From UBA6165 sp044233745 (GTDB lineage Bacteria > Bacteroidota > Bacteroidia > Flavobacteriales_D > Crocinitomicaceae), in the NCBI GenBank assembly GCA_044233745.1, contig JBIIJN010000024.1:1-31374 (forward strand): a stretch of DNA of 31,374 bases. Direction: 5' to 3'. Below are positions 8,164-15,423 of the stretch, piece by piece (the stretch's first letter is position 1; the number at the start of each line of letters is the position of its first letter). Below the pieces are notes generated by a model, which saw only the letters and a list, made by a program, of their open reading frames with translations, was not told the DNA's origin and searched no databases. The translations under genes were made by a program, and so were the position numbers.

Positions 8164-9174
8164 ATGAAATTTCAAAACAACTACAACATGAGCCACTTGA
8201 ACACTTTTGGTATCAACAGTACTGCATCGAATTTTGCAGCTTTTGAGAGTGTTGAAGAATTGACAACTTACTTGAACGCACTTCCCTCCGAACCGCTGCA
8301 TATTTTGGGTGGAGGAAGTAACATTTTGATTACAAAACCCATCGAAGGTACCGTCCTGCAAAACAAAATCATGGGCATTGACATCATTGAAGAAAACGAC
8401 GCAGACATTGTTGTGCGCGTGGGTGCTGGTGAAGAGTGGCACGACTTTGTAATGTGGGCTGTAAACAACAACTACGGAGGCATCGAAAATTTGTCTTTAA
8501 TTCCTGGCAGTGTTGGAGCCAGTCCGATGCAAAATATTGGTGCTTATGGCGTTGAAATCAAAGACGTATTGGTCAATGTTGAAGCTTATCACATTCAGAA
8601 TCAAGAGATACACAACTTTTCTAATGCTGCCTGTAAATTTGGCTACCGTGAAAGTGTTTTCAAACGCTATCTGAAAGGCGGCTATGTAATTGTTTATGTG
8701 ACCTTTAGACTTTCAAAATCGCCAAAATTGAATCTCGATTACGGCGCCATTCGCGATGTGTTGCAAGAAAGAAACATCACCCAACCCAGCATCAAAGACG
8801 TGAGCGATGCCGTGATTCACATCCGCCAAAGTAAACTCCCCGACCCAAAAGTGATAGGCAACGCGGGCAGTTTCTTCAAAAATCCAGCGGTGGAAAAAGA
8901 AAAATACGCCACATTGCAACTCAAATATCCCAATATTCCATCCTATCCGCTCAACGAAACCCACGTGAAAGTGCCGGCAGGTTGGCTCATCGAACAAGCC
9001 GGTTGGAAAGGCAAAGACTTCGGCAACTATGGTGTCCACGACAAACAAGCGCTCGTGTTGGTAAACAGAGGCGGCGCATCAGGACAAGAAATTTTCGACC
9101 TATCCACTAAAATTTTAGAGGACATCCATGAAAAATTTGGGATTGAGTTGGAGCGGGAAGTGAATGTGGTGTGA
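8164..9174 (+). CDS. murB: UDP-N-acetylenolpyruvoylglucosamine reductase
   Basis: Flavoenzyme of cytoplasmic peptidoglycan synthesis that reduces UDP-GlcNAc-enolpyruvate to UDP-MurNAc with NADPH. The 336-residue length fits type I (E. coli-like) MurB. FAD-binding blocks are LGGGSNILI (48-56) and IPGSVGASPMQNIGAYG (113-129). The catalytic set is present: Arg162 in YRES, Ser236 in GNAGSFFKNP, and a Glu in the C-terminal IELEREV. PAGWLIEQAGWKG (271-283) is a further signature. It starts 16 bp after the preceding gene, so it is probably the last member of the rsmE operon. A short hairpin lies just downstream at 9183-9212. Confidence 0.96.
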   Translation: MKFQNNYNMSHLNTFGINSTASNFAAFESVEELTTYLNALPSEPLHILGGGSNILITKPIEGTVLQNKIMGIDIIEENDADIVVRVGAGEEWHDFVMWAVNNNYGGIENLSLIPGSVGASPMQNIGAYGVEIKDVLVNVEAYHIQNQEIHNFSNAACKFGYRESVFKRYLKGGYVIVYVTFRLSKSPKLNLDYGAIRDVLQERNITQPSIKDVSDAVIHIRQSKLPDPKVIGNAGSFFKNPAVEKEKYATLQLKYPNIPSYPLNETHVKVPAGWLIEQAGWKGKDFGNYGVHDKQALVLVNRGGASGQEIFDLSTKILEDIHEKFGIELEREVNVV

Positions 9175-9182
9175 GACTCCAG

Positions 9183-9212
9183 TAGTTTCGAAGGATTTGT
9201 GATCCGAAACTA
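9183..9212. repeat. Intergenic imperfect palindrome between murB and rlmF
   Basis: TAGTTTCG at 9183-9190 pairs with CGAAACTA at 9205-9212, and GGAT/ATCC can form an inner stem around TTGTG. No T-tract follows on either strand, so it is not a standard intrinsic terminator. It resembles the short REP-like palindromes with a GGATTTGTGATCC-type core seen between Bacteroidota genes. It lies between convergent genes. Confidence 0.5.
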
Positions 9213-9289
9213 GGGATTGGTATCAAGACATGGAAAGTATTTTAGAAGTTGAAAAATTACCGGCCATCACCGCTATTCAAAGCTGTTTT

Positions 9290-10252
9290 CTATCCCTTCC
9301 ATCTCGATGCTCGCCACGCTTTTTGTTCTGCTTTGTTGAGGAAGGTCCAAGCGACAATTCGGCTCGATTTATTGCCCGTTCCCATGGGTATTGTTTTAAT
9401 CTGCTCGGCTTCTGCTTTTTCTAAGAGGTGATAAATTCCCTGAAGATGGGCTTGCTTTGAAACCAACGTTGTGAACCAATAACAGTTCTTGTCGAAATTT
9501 TTACTTTCACCAATCATGTTTTTAATAAATTGATATTCAACGCCTTCACAAATCAATTCATGGTTGATTCCTGAAAAATTGAGCTCAGGTGTTTTCATTT
9601 TTTTCCCAGAGAGATTGAGTGTTTTTCTAAGTGCTCCTTCTTGAGCTTCTTCAACCGAGGCATGAAACGGTGGATTACAAACGGTAAGATCAATATTTTC
9701 AGTTGGATTAAGAATGCCACTAAAAATCGCGCTTGAATCGTTTTGTAATCTACATTCAATCTTGTCGTTTAATGATGGATTTTCATTGATGATGCGCTGT
9801 GCAGATGCGATTGATTTTGCGTCGATATCCGAGCCAATGAATTGCCAAGCGTATTCTGTTACGCCTATAATTGGATAAATACAACTCGCTCCAATACCGA
9901 TGTCCAAGCAGGTGATTTTGTCGCCCGTAGGGACTTCTCCAGCGTTGCTTTCGCTCAACAAATCAGCAAGATAATGGATGTAATCTGCCCGACCAGGAAT
10001 CGGAGGACAAAGATTTTCATTGGGGAAATCCCAGTTTTTTATGCCATAGTATTGGTTTAAAATCGCTTGATTCAACAATTTCACGACAACAGGATTTGAA
10101 AAATCTACCGAATCATCACCGTATTTATTGGGTTTGACATACTTTTTCAATTCAGTGTTTACTTTTGTTAAAGCATCTAAATCATATCTTTCGCTGTTCT
10201 TATTGCGCGGGTGTAGTCTGGTTTTGTCGTGTTGATTTTTTTCTGAGGACAT
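9290..10252 (-). CDS. rlmF: 23S rRNA (adenine(1618)-N(6))-methyltransferase
   Basis: Methylates N6 of A1618 in 23S rRNA. The 320 residues carry the RlmF/YbiN pattern: a basic N-terminus with KTRLHPRNKNSERYDLDAL (10-28), WDFPNENLCPPIPGRADYI (74-92), SAM motif I LDIGIGASCIYP (116-127), an acidic SDID (141-144), and the N6-adenine catalytic NPPFH (193-197). The C-terminus has WFTTLVSKQAH and SSRIVAWTF, both typical. The gene stands alone, convergent to murB and divergent from the fumarylacetoacetase gene. No clear TAnnTTTG box was found in front of it. Confidence 0.95.
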   Translation of the reverse strand: MSSEKNQHDKTRLHPRNKNSERYDLDALTKVNTELKKYVKPNKYGDDSVDFSNPVVVKLLNQAILNQYYGIKNWDFPNENLCPPIPGRADYIHYLADLLSESNAGEVPTGDKITCLDIGIGASCIYPIIGVTEYAWQFIGSDIDAKSIASAQRIINENPSLNDKIECRLQNDSSAIFSGILNPTENIDLTVCNPPFHASVEEAQEGALRKTLNLSGKKMKTPELNFSGINHELICEGVEYQFIKNMIGESKNFDKNCYWFTTLVSKQAHLQGIYHLLEKAEAEQIKTIPMGTGNKSSRIVAWTFLNKAEQKAWRASRWKG

Positions 10253-10331
10253 GTTTTACATAATTACTTGACGTTTACAAAAGCGCCGCTAATCTAGTCA
10301 TTTTTGAAAAGTCGGAAATCACAACTTGAGC

Positions 10332-10415
10332 TTTTCACTTCCCAATTCTTACTTCTCATTTCTTACTTCCTATTTCTTACTTCTAAATTCTTACTTCTCA
10401 TTTCCTACTTTTCAA
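10332..10415. repeat. Tandem 7/14-nt pyrimidine-rich repeat
   Basis: Five 14-nt units run without a break from 10346 to 10415, each an imperfect doublet of heptamers of the type TTCTTAC + TTCTCAT; a degenerate sixth unit precedes them at 10332-10345. The plus strand is almost pure C/T/A with no G inside the array. It lies between the divergent rlmF and fumarylacetoacetase genes, just upstream of the latter's promoter box. Confidence 0.85.
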
Positions 10416-10416
10416 A

Positions 10417-10431
10417 CTGAGCCTGTCGAAG
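10417..10431. repeat. REP-like word CTGAGCCTGTCGAAG
   Basis: This 15-mer (reverse complement CTTCGACAGGCTCAG) is a word I recognise from intergenic repeats in many unrelated bacterial genomes. Here a single copy adjoins the heptamer array, with no partner copy elsewhere in the window. It suggests an extragenic repeat element inserted into or beside the array. Confidence 0.4.
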
Positions 10432-10456
10432 TTCTCAATTCTAACTTCAAAAACCT

Positions 10457-10464
10457 TACTTTTG
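10457..10464 (+). promoter_or_regulatory. -7 promoter box TACTTTTG for the fumarylacetoacetase gene
   Basis: Exact TAnnTTTG match, 15 bp before the ATG at 10480. Transcription would begin only a few bases before the start codon. It overlaps the TTG at 10462 and thereby rules out that codon as the start. Confidence 0.5.
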
Positions 10465-10479
10465 CAAAAAATATCCATC

Positions 10480-11754
10480 ATGATTCCAGCAAATAATCCA
10501 AATTTAAAGTCGTGGGTAGAAGTGCCACAAAACAGCGATTTCCCGATTCAAAATATTCCTTTTGGGGTTTTTAAAACGGAGCATCTCACGCCGCGTGTCG
10601 GTTCTAGAATTGGTGATTCTGTCATTGACTTGAAATCCATGTTTGTGTTGGGTTATTTGGAGAATTTGCCTTTTCATTTGGAGGATTTTGATACTACAAG
10701 TCTAAACAACATGATGCGCCGGGGGAAAAAAGCTGTGCGCGAGTTGCGTAATCGTATTTCAAAATTATTTGATGCCAATTTTCCAGATTTGCAGAACAAC
10801 GAACATCATGTGAGTCAAGTACTTGTGGATGCAAATACGGTTGACATGTTGCTCCCAGCTGAGATTGGCGACTACACCGATTTTTATTCGAGTAGAGAGC
10901 ACGCCACAAACGTAGGCACCATGTTTCGCGACCCTGCCAACGCACTTTTGCCCAACTGGCTTTGGTTGCCTGTAGGTTATCATGGGCGTTCGTCGTCGAT
11001 TATTCCCTCTGGAGTTGACATTCACCGCCCCTTGGGACAAACGAAACCCAACCCGGATGAAAATCCGATTTTTGGTCCTTCGCAACGCGTTGATTTTGAA
11101 CTGGAAATGGCTTTCTTAACCTTTGATGGTAAACCACTCGGGCAGCGCATCAAAACCGAGGAGGCAGAAGATTATATTTTCGGACTTTGTTTGTTCAACG
11201 ACTGGTCGGCGCGCGATATCCAACAATGGGAATATGTGCCACTCGGACCATTCTTGGCCAAAAATTTCGCTTCATCCATTTCCGCTTGGATCGTGACTTT
11301 GGATGCCCTTGAACCTTTCCGCGTTGACAATCCGAAGCAAGAACCTGAGGTGCTGAGCTATTTGAAATACGACAAACCCGCTTCTTACGACATTCATTTG
11401 CAAGTAGTCATTCAGCCACAAAACGCAGAAGAAACTGTGGTTTGCAACTCCAATTTCAAATATATGTATTGGACCATGGTGCAGCAATTGGCGCATCATA
11501 CTGTGAATGGATGTAACATCCGCAGAGGCGATATGATGGGCTCGGGAACCATTTCAGGACCCACACCAGACTCTTATGGATCGATGTTAGAACTGGCTTG
11601 GAAAGGAACAAAACCTGTACCTATGAATGATGGAACAGAGCGCAAATTCATCAACGACAACGATACGGTAATCATGCGCGGTCACTGCGAAAAAAATGGT
11701 GTACGCATCGGCTTCGGCGAGGTTCGCACGAAATTGCTGCCCGTCGTGGAATAA
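10480..11754 (+). CDS. fahA: Fumarylacetoacetase
   Basis: Last enzyme of tyrosine catabolism: hydrolyses 4-fumarylacetoacetate to fumarate and acetoacetate in the cytoplasm. The 424 residues match the full two-domain enzyme. DYTDFYSSREHATNVG (131-146) supplies a metal ligand (Asp134) and the catalytic His141; Glu207 and Glu209 in DFELEM and Asp241 in FNDWS complete the metal site, with the same spacing as in mammalian FAH. GYHGRSSS (167-174) and GDMMGSGTISGP near the C-terminus are further signatures. The ATG at 10480 is chosen because the TTG at 10462 lies inside the -7 box. No other tyrosine-degradation gene is nearby. Confidence 0.95.
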   Translation: MIPANNPNLKSWVEVPQNSDFPIQNIPFGVFKTEHLTPRVGSRIGDSVIDLKSMFVLGYLENLPFHLEDFDTTSLNNMMRRGKKAVRELRNRISKLFDANFPDLQNNEHHVSQVLVDANTVDMLLPAEIGDYTDFYSSREHATNVGTMFRDPANALLPNWLWLPVGYHGRSSSIIPSGVDIHRPLGQTKPNPDENPIFGPSQRVDFELEMAFLTFDGKPLGQRIKTEEAEDYIFGLCLFNDWSARDIQQWEYVPLGPFLAKNFASSISAWIVTLDALEPFRVDNPKQEPEVLSYLKYDKPASYDIHLQVVIQPQNAEETVVCNSNFKYMYWTMVQQLAHHTVNGCNIRRGDMMGSGTISGPTPDSYGSMLELAWKGTKPVPMNDGTERKFINDNDTVIMRGHCEKNGVRIGFGEVRTKLLPVVE

Positions 11755-11811
11755 ATTTTCGAAAAAATGTAACATTCAAAAACGAATTTCGTAATAAACC
11801 GCAACGAAGAA

Positions 11812-11838
11812 TTAATCTCTACTTGTTGTAGAAATTAA
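11812..11838. other. AT-rich hairpin between fahA and rplS
   Basis: TTAAT-c-TCTAC and GTAGA-a-ATTAA pair around a TTGTT loop: ten base pairs with one C-A mismatch. There is no clean T-tract after it, so its role as fahA terminator or rplS leader element is undecided. It sits inside a wider inverted repeat, ACGAAGAAT (11804-11812) and ATTCTTCGT (11866-11874). Confidence 0.4.
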
Positions 11839-11852
11839 ATTGAAAAATTTTG

Positions 11853-11881
11853 TTGCAGTATTGATATTCTTCGTAATATTG
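11853..11881 (+). promoter_or_regulatory. Candidate rplS promoter (TTG, 18 bp, TAATATTG)
   Basis: TTG at 11853-11855 and TAATATTG at 11874-11881 fit the Bacteroidota -33/-7 pattern with one mismatch in the -7 box. The right arm of the 9-bp inverted repeat (11866-11874) ends at the first base of the -7 box. Confidence 0.4.
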
Positions 11882-11917
11882 CAGCCCGAAATTGAGGTAC
11901 AGTAAATAATAAAGGAC

Positions 11918-12271
11918 ATGGATTTTTTAAGACAAATTCAAAACGAATTAGTGGAAGTGCAAAACTTTCCTTCATTCAAAGCAGGTGACACGGTTACCGT
12001 TTCATACAAAATTAAGGAGGGCTCAAAAGAGCGTATCCAGCAATACCAAGGCGTAGTTTTGCAACGTCGTGGTCAAGGCCCATCTGAAACTTTCACAGTG
12101 CGTAAAATGTCTGGAAACGTTGGTGTAGAGCGTATCTTCCCCATTTCTTCTCCATTCATCGATAGCATTATCGTAAACAAACATGGTTCTGTGCGTCGCG
12201 CTCGTATTTTCTACTTGCGTCAATTGACTGGTAAATCAGCTCGTATTAAAGAAAGACGATTCGCGAAATAA
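11918..12271 (+). CDS. rplS: 50S ribosomal protein L19
   Basis: A 117-residue large-subunit protein located at the interface with the 30S subunit. Family signatures are FKAGDTVTVSYKIKEGSKER, IQQYQGVVLQRRGQG, FTVRKMSGNVGVERIFPISSP and the basic end RRARIFYLRQLTGKSARIKE. The length and ATG are as expected; AAAGGA stands one base before the ATG, too close for a normal ribosome-binding site. In many bacteria rplS follows rpsP-rimM-trmD, but here it stands alone with its own leader and a strong terminator. Confidence 0.97.
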   Translation: MDFLRQIQNELVEVQNFPSFKAGDTVTVSYKIKEGSKERIQQYQGVVLQRRGQGPSETFTVRKMSGNVGVERIFPISSPFIDSIIVNKHGSVRRARIFYLRQLTGKSARIKERRFAK

Positions 12272-12298
12272 GCACGTTTATCCACATAATTAATTGAA

Positions 12299-12329
12299 AG
12301 CTCGCTGAATTCTCAGCGGGCTTTTTTTT
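12299..12329 (+). terminator. Rho-independent terminator after rplS
   Basis: AGCTCGCTGA (12299-12308) pairs with TCAGCGGGCT (12313-12322) through ten pairs including one T-G wobble, loop ATTC, followed by a run of eight T (12322-12329). Confidence 0.92.
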
Positions 12330-12410
12330 GTTTACACCAGCTGTAACCAGATTAATGAAATTCATTATTCATCTTTTTAATTTTCAATGGTTTTTATAAA
12401 TTCCATTTAT

Positions 12411-12418
12411 TAAATTTG
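12411..12418 (+). promoter_or_regulatory. -7 promoter box TAAATTTG for the LysM-SGNH-MBOAT operon
   Basis: Exact TAnnTTTG match 36 bp before the ATG at 12455 and just behind the rplS terminator, where an operon promoter is expected. The TTG at 12416 lies inside it and is therefore not a start codon. Confidence 0.45.
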
Positions 12419-12454
12419 CACCCTTTAAAACCAAATAAAACCCTTTATTTTAGA

Positions 12455-13891
12455 ATGCCATTCAAGCGACTTGTAGGAATTATTGTGTTGATGCTCTGCG
12501 CCTCTGGTTCTGGGTTGGCATACGACCAAGCTTATCAAGAAGAGTGGGTCAAACGTTTGGATGATGTAACACAAAATTTCATGCTGCTCAACCAAGTTGG
12601 AACAATCAACAAAAAAGAAAAATTCAATTTTCCGCAGTTTCAAAATGATGAAATCGACAAATATCTAAAATCTAATTTGGAGCATCTGTATGCCGGTTTT
12701 CATCCAGATATTGCGCATTATGTGCACGTGATTGGCAATCGACCAAAATACCAATTACAACTTTGGTACGCCATTATTAAAGAAAACAAAAGACAAATTC
12801 GATTTGAAAATGCGAATAAACCCATCGCCCTACTGATGTTCTCTCGATTTGAATTTCCTAAACTGAGTTCTCACAACGATTGGCTGATCCCAAATATCAT
12901 CAGCTTACATTACGGCAACACAACAGATGCTTTTTTCGACCAACGCTTACAGAGTCACACCAATTATCTCTATAGGAAAGCCCACTTCGACGATTTACTG
13001 GAATCAACAAATCACCACGTGCTTGCCTTGAGCATGAGTGTATTGGGTGGTACGACTATCTCGAGAATACCGCATTACGGTGGTAAATCTTACTGGGAAC
13101 TCTATCCCGATTTGAAGCATGAACAACGCGATTTTTACGCCATGTTTTTAGCAACAACTTTTATTTTGGGTGAATTAGAAAAATTAGACACCAAGGATAA
13201 ACCCTTCCCCGCATTTTCTGTTGAAGACAAATACAATTTTTCTGAAATCAAGTCGGATTTTGTCTTGCATTTTGAACCAATAGCCAAAATGTTCAACCTC
13301 GAAAACAAAGTGCTTAAACTGGTGAACCGCGTGTTTTATAAACAAATTGTTCCCGCATCCACTTCGTTTTATTTTCCTGCTGCCTTGCAACCCAAATTCA
13401 TTGAAAATGAAGAAAATCTAGCTTATGCAAGTGCCTATTTGATTCACCAAATCAAAGCGCCTTTTTGTTTGATCAGATATAGTGTGAAATCGGGAGATAA
13501 GCTGCCAGGGATTGCGCAAAATTTTTCAACGCAAGTATCTGATATCCAAAAGATAAACTTTCTAAGTTCCGATAATATCAATGAAAAACAACTACTTTTC
13601 ATTCTATCTCCTGCAAAAGACAGTTTATTCTACAGTGCCTTCGATACCTTGAGCGCAGCAGGAATTCAAGAACAAATCAAACTTCGCGATTTGGGAATGA
13701 GCGTTGGAGTTGTTGAAGATAGCAGACCACAAACACCTGTTAAAACAAACAAAACACATACCGTAAAAAGCGGTGAAACCTTGAGTCACATTGCCAGAAA
13801 GTATGGTGTAAGTGTAAAACAAATCAAAGAGTGGAATAAATTAAAATCCGACATCATCCAAATCGGGCAAAAACTGATTATCAAAAAATAA
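12455..13891 (+). CDS. Divergent MltD-like lytic transglycosylase homologue with two LysM domains
   Basis: A 478-residue exported protein (signal about 1-22). Two LysM peptidoglycan-binding domains lie at the C-terminus (about 341-385 and 434-477; the second is canonical, HTVKSGETLSHIARKYGVS). The middle can be aligned by eye with membrane-bound transglycosylase D: the segment from P123 leads to Glu133 at the spacing of the catalytic Glu, and GGKSYWELYPDL then EQRDFYAMFLATTFI (223-237) match the MltD pattern of GGK-x-W-x-x-YP-x-L and ETR-x-Y-x-x-x-F-x-A. However, the Ser after the catalytic Glu, the GLWQF block and the AYNxGxGN block are missing (the last reads ALSMSVLGG). I infer a peptidoglycan-binding protein with lost or altered catalysis. 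TAATG overlap with the next gene. Confidence 0.75.
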   Translation: MPFKRLVGIIVLMLCASGSGLAYDQAYQEEWVKRLDDVTQNFMLLNQVGTINKKEKFNFPQFQNDEIDKYLKSNLEHLYAGFHPDIAHYVHVIGNRPKYQLQLWYAIIKENKRQIRFENANKPIALLMFSRFEFPKLSSHNDWLIPNIISLHYGNTTDAFFDQRLQSHTNYLYRKAHFDDLLESTNHHVLALSMSVLGGTTISRIPHYGGKSYWELYPDLKHEQRDFYAMFLATTFILGELEKLDTKDKPFPAFSVEDKYNFSEIKSDFVLHFEPIAKMFNLENKVLKLVNRVFYKQIVPASTSFYFPAALQPKFIENEENLAYASAYLIHQIKAPFCLIRYSVKSGDKLPGIAQNFSTQVSDIQKINFLSSDNINEKQLLFILSPAKDSLFYSAFDTLSAAGIQEQIKLRDLGMSVGVVEDSRPQTPVKTNKTHTVKSGETLSHIARKYGVSVKQIKEWNKLKSDIIQIGQKLIIKK

Positions 13892-15423
13892 TGGAGCCAT
13901 TCACCCAAATCTCACCGCAGCGCGTAGCCAAAATCACCGTGATTATGGTGGCTATTTTAATTGTACTTTCCCTGATTTTCCCCAAAAAAGGCATCTCTAT
14001 TTTGGGCAAAACCTTTCATTTTGTTCAATTCGCCGATGTAATTGAAAATTATGAAAACAACTTCAAAGCCGAAGACTGGGTTGCCAACAGACTCGATAGC
14101 TTGGAGGGTGAGTTTGATAAATTAAAAAATTTGTCGAACGAACTCAAAGGACAAAAAGCACTTGAAATTGCCAATGCGGATAGCACCAGAATCTTTTTTC
14201 CCAATGCCGAACGCGATGCTTTAGATGACTTCTTCGAATCATTGACTCGCATTCCGGAAACCAAAGAACAAGTCCGTATTATCCATTATGGCGATTCACA
14301 AATTGAGGAAGACCGCATCAGCTCCTACCTCAGACGCGAATTTCAAGCCAAATTTGGTGGAGGAGGTTTGGGCATTGTTTCGGCGCGACCCATTGGCGGT
14401 TCTATGAGTGCATCACATGCCTACAGCAACAATTGGAAACGGTATACAGCATTTTCGTTGACCGGCGAACCTATAGACAACAGACGCTATGGCGCATATG
14501 GCATTACCTGCAAGTATGTGGGCAATGTGAGCGATAAAAACTTCCCCCAAGTCGAAGAAGATACCACAGCAAAAGACAATGTAGAGGCCGAGGAATCGTT
14601 CGAATTCATGGACAAAAACAGAGGCTATGTTACCCTGCGACCCAACGATAAAAACAATCCGAAACTTTTTGAATACGACAGGGTTCGTGTTTTCCTTGGA
14701 AATGTTGAAGAAAACATCAAACTCAACGTGGTCACAGACAAGGGACAATTCCAAGAAAATATCACTGCGGGCTTAGATTACAAAGATTATACTTTTGCCT
14801 TTAATGAATCCCCTTCTAGTGTTTCTGTAACTTTTTCCGGTGGTGCAAGCCCAGAAGTTTATGGCATTTCATTGGAGTCTTCATGGGGTGTTGTGCTCGA
14901 TAATATCGCCATGCGTGGGTCGGATGGGTCGGTTTTTGTGAAATTCCAACAGAATCTGGCCAAATCCATGTTTTCTGATCTGAATCCCAAATTAATTATT
15001 CTCCAATATGGCGGTAATGCCATGCCCGTAATATCAAGTGAAAAAGTAGCCAAGTCATACGGCAAACAGCTCACCAACAGCATCAATTTCATCCGCAAAT
15101 ACTGTCCGAATGTGTCCATTTTATTCATCGGTCCGGCGGATATGTGTAAAACCGTAAATGGTCAATTGCAAACCTATCCGATGATGGAAACTTTGATCAA
15201 AGAACTGAAAAATGTGTGCACCGAAAACAACGTGGCGTTTTTCAGTATGTATGATGCCATGGGCGGTAAAAACAGTATGATTCAGTGGGTTAAAGAAGGC
15301 TGGGCAGTATCAGATTACATCCATTTCAATAGAAAAGGAGCAGAGAAAATGTCTGAAATTCTGTTCAAATACATCATGCTCGAGTATGAACTTTTCTTAA
15401 TCAAAACCGGACGTTCGAAATAA
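13891..15423 (+). CDS. Membrane-anchored SGNH/GDSL-type hydrolase or acyltransferase partner
   Basis: 510 residues with one N-terminal membrane helix (about 14-30), a short coiled-coil-like stretch (65-90) and a periplasmic SGNH domain. Block I is IIHYGDSQIE with nucleophile Ser136; a Gly-rich segment GGGGLGIVSARPIGG (156-170) may hold the Gly of block II; GGN at 374-376 gives the Asn; D-x-x-H at 475-478 (DYIH) gives Asp and His. All four catalytic positions are therefore present. A beta-rich insert (about 185-345) separates blocks II and III. It starts on the TAATG of the LysM gene and ends on the TAATG of a second SGNH gene, with an MBOAT gene after it. SGNH partners of MBOAT proteins (AlgJ/AlgX, PatB) move or remove acetyl groups on glycans; the same is inferred here. 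Confidence 0.85.
   Translation: MEPFTQISPQRVAKITVIMVAILIVLSLIFPKKGISILGKTFHFVQFADVIENYENNFKAEDWVANRLDSLEGEFDKLKNLSNELKGQKALEIANADSTRIFFPNAERDALDDFFESLTRIPETKEQVRIIHYGDSQIEEDRISSYLRREFQAKFGGGGLGIVSARPIGGSMSASHAYSNNWKRYTAFSLTGEPIDNRRYGAYGITCKYVGNVSDKNFPQVEEDTTAKDNVEAEESFEFMDKNRGYVTLRPNDKNNPKLFEYDRVRVFLGNVEENIKLNVVTDKGQFQENITAGLDYKDYTFAFNESPSSVSVTFSGGASPEVYGISLESSWGVVLDNIAMRGSDGSVFVKFQQNLAKSMFSDLNPKLIILQYGGNAMPVISSEKVAKSYGKQLTNSINFIRKYCPNVSILFIGPADMCKTVNGQLQTYPMMETLIKELKNVCTENNVAFFSMYDAMGGKNSMIQWVKEGWAVSDYIHFNRKGAEKMSEILFKYIMLEYELFLIKTGRSK

Noticed and set aside
9230..9424. Small plus-strand gene starting MESILEVEKLP
   Set aside because: It runs antisense into the 3' end of rlmF for most of its length and has no protein-like pattern after the first dozen residues.
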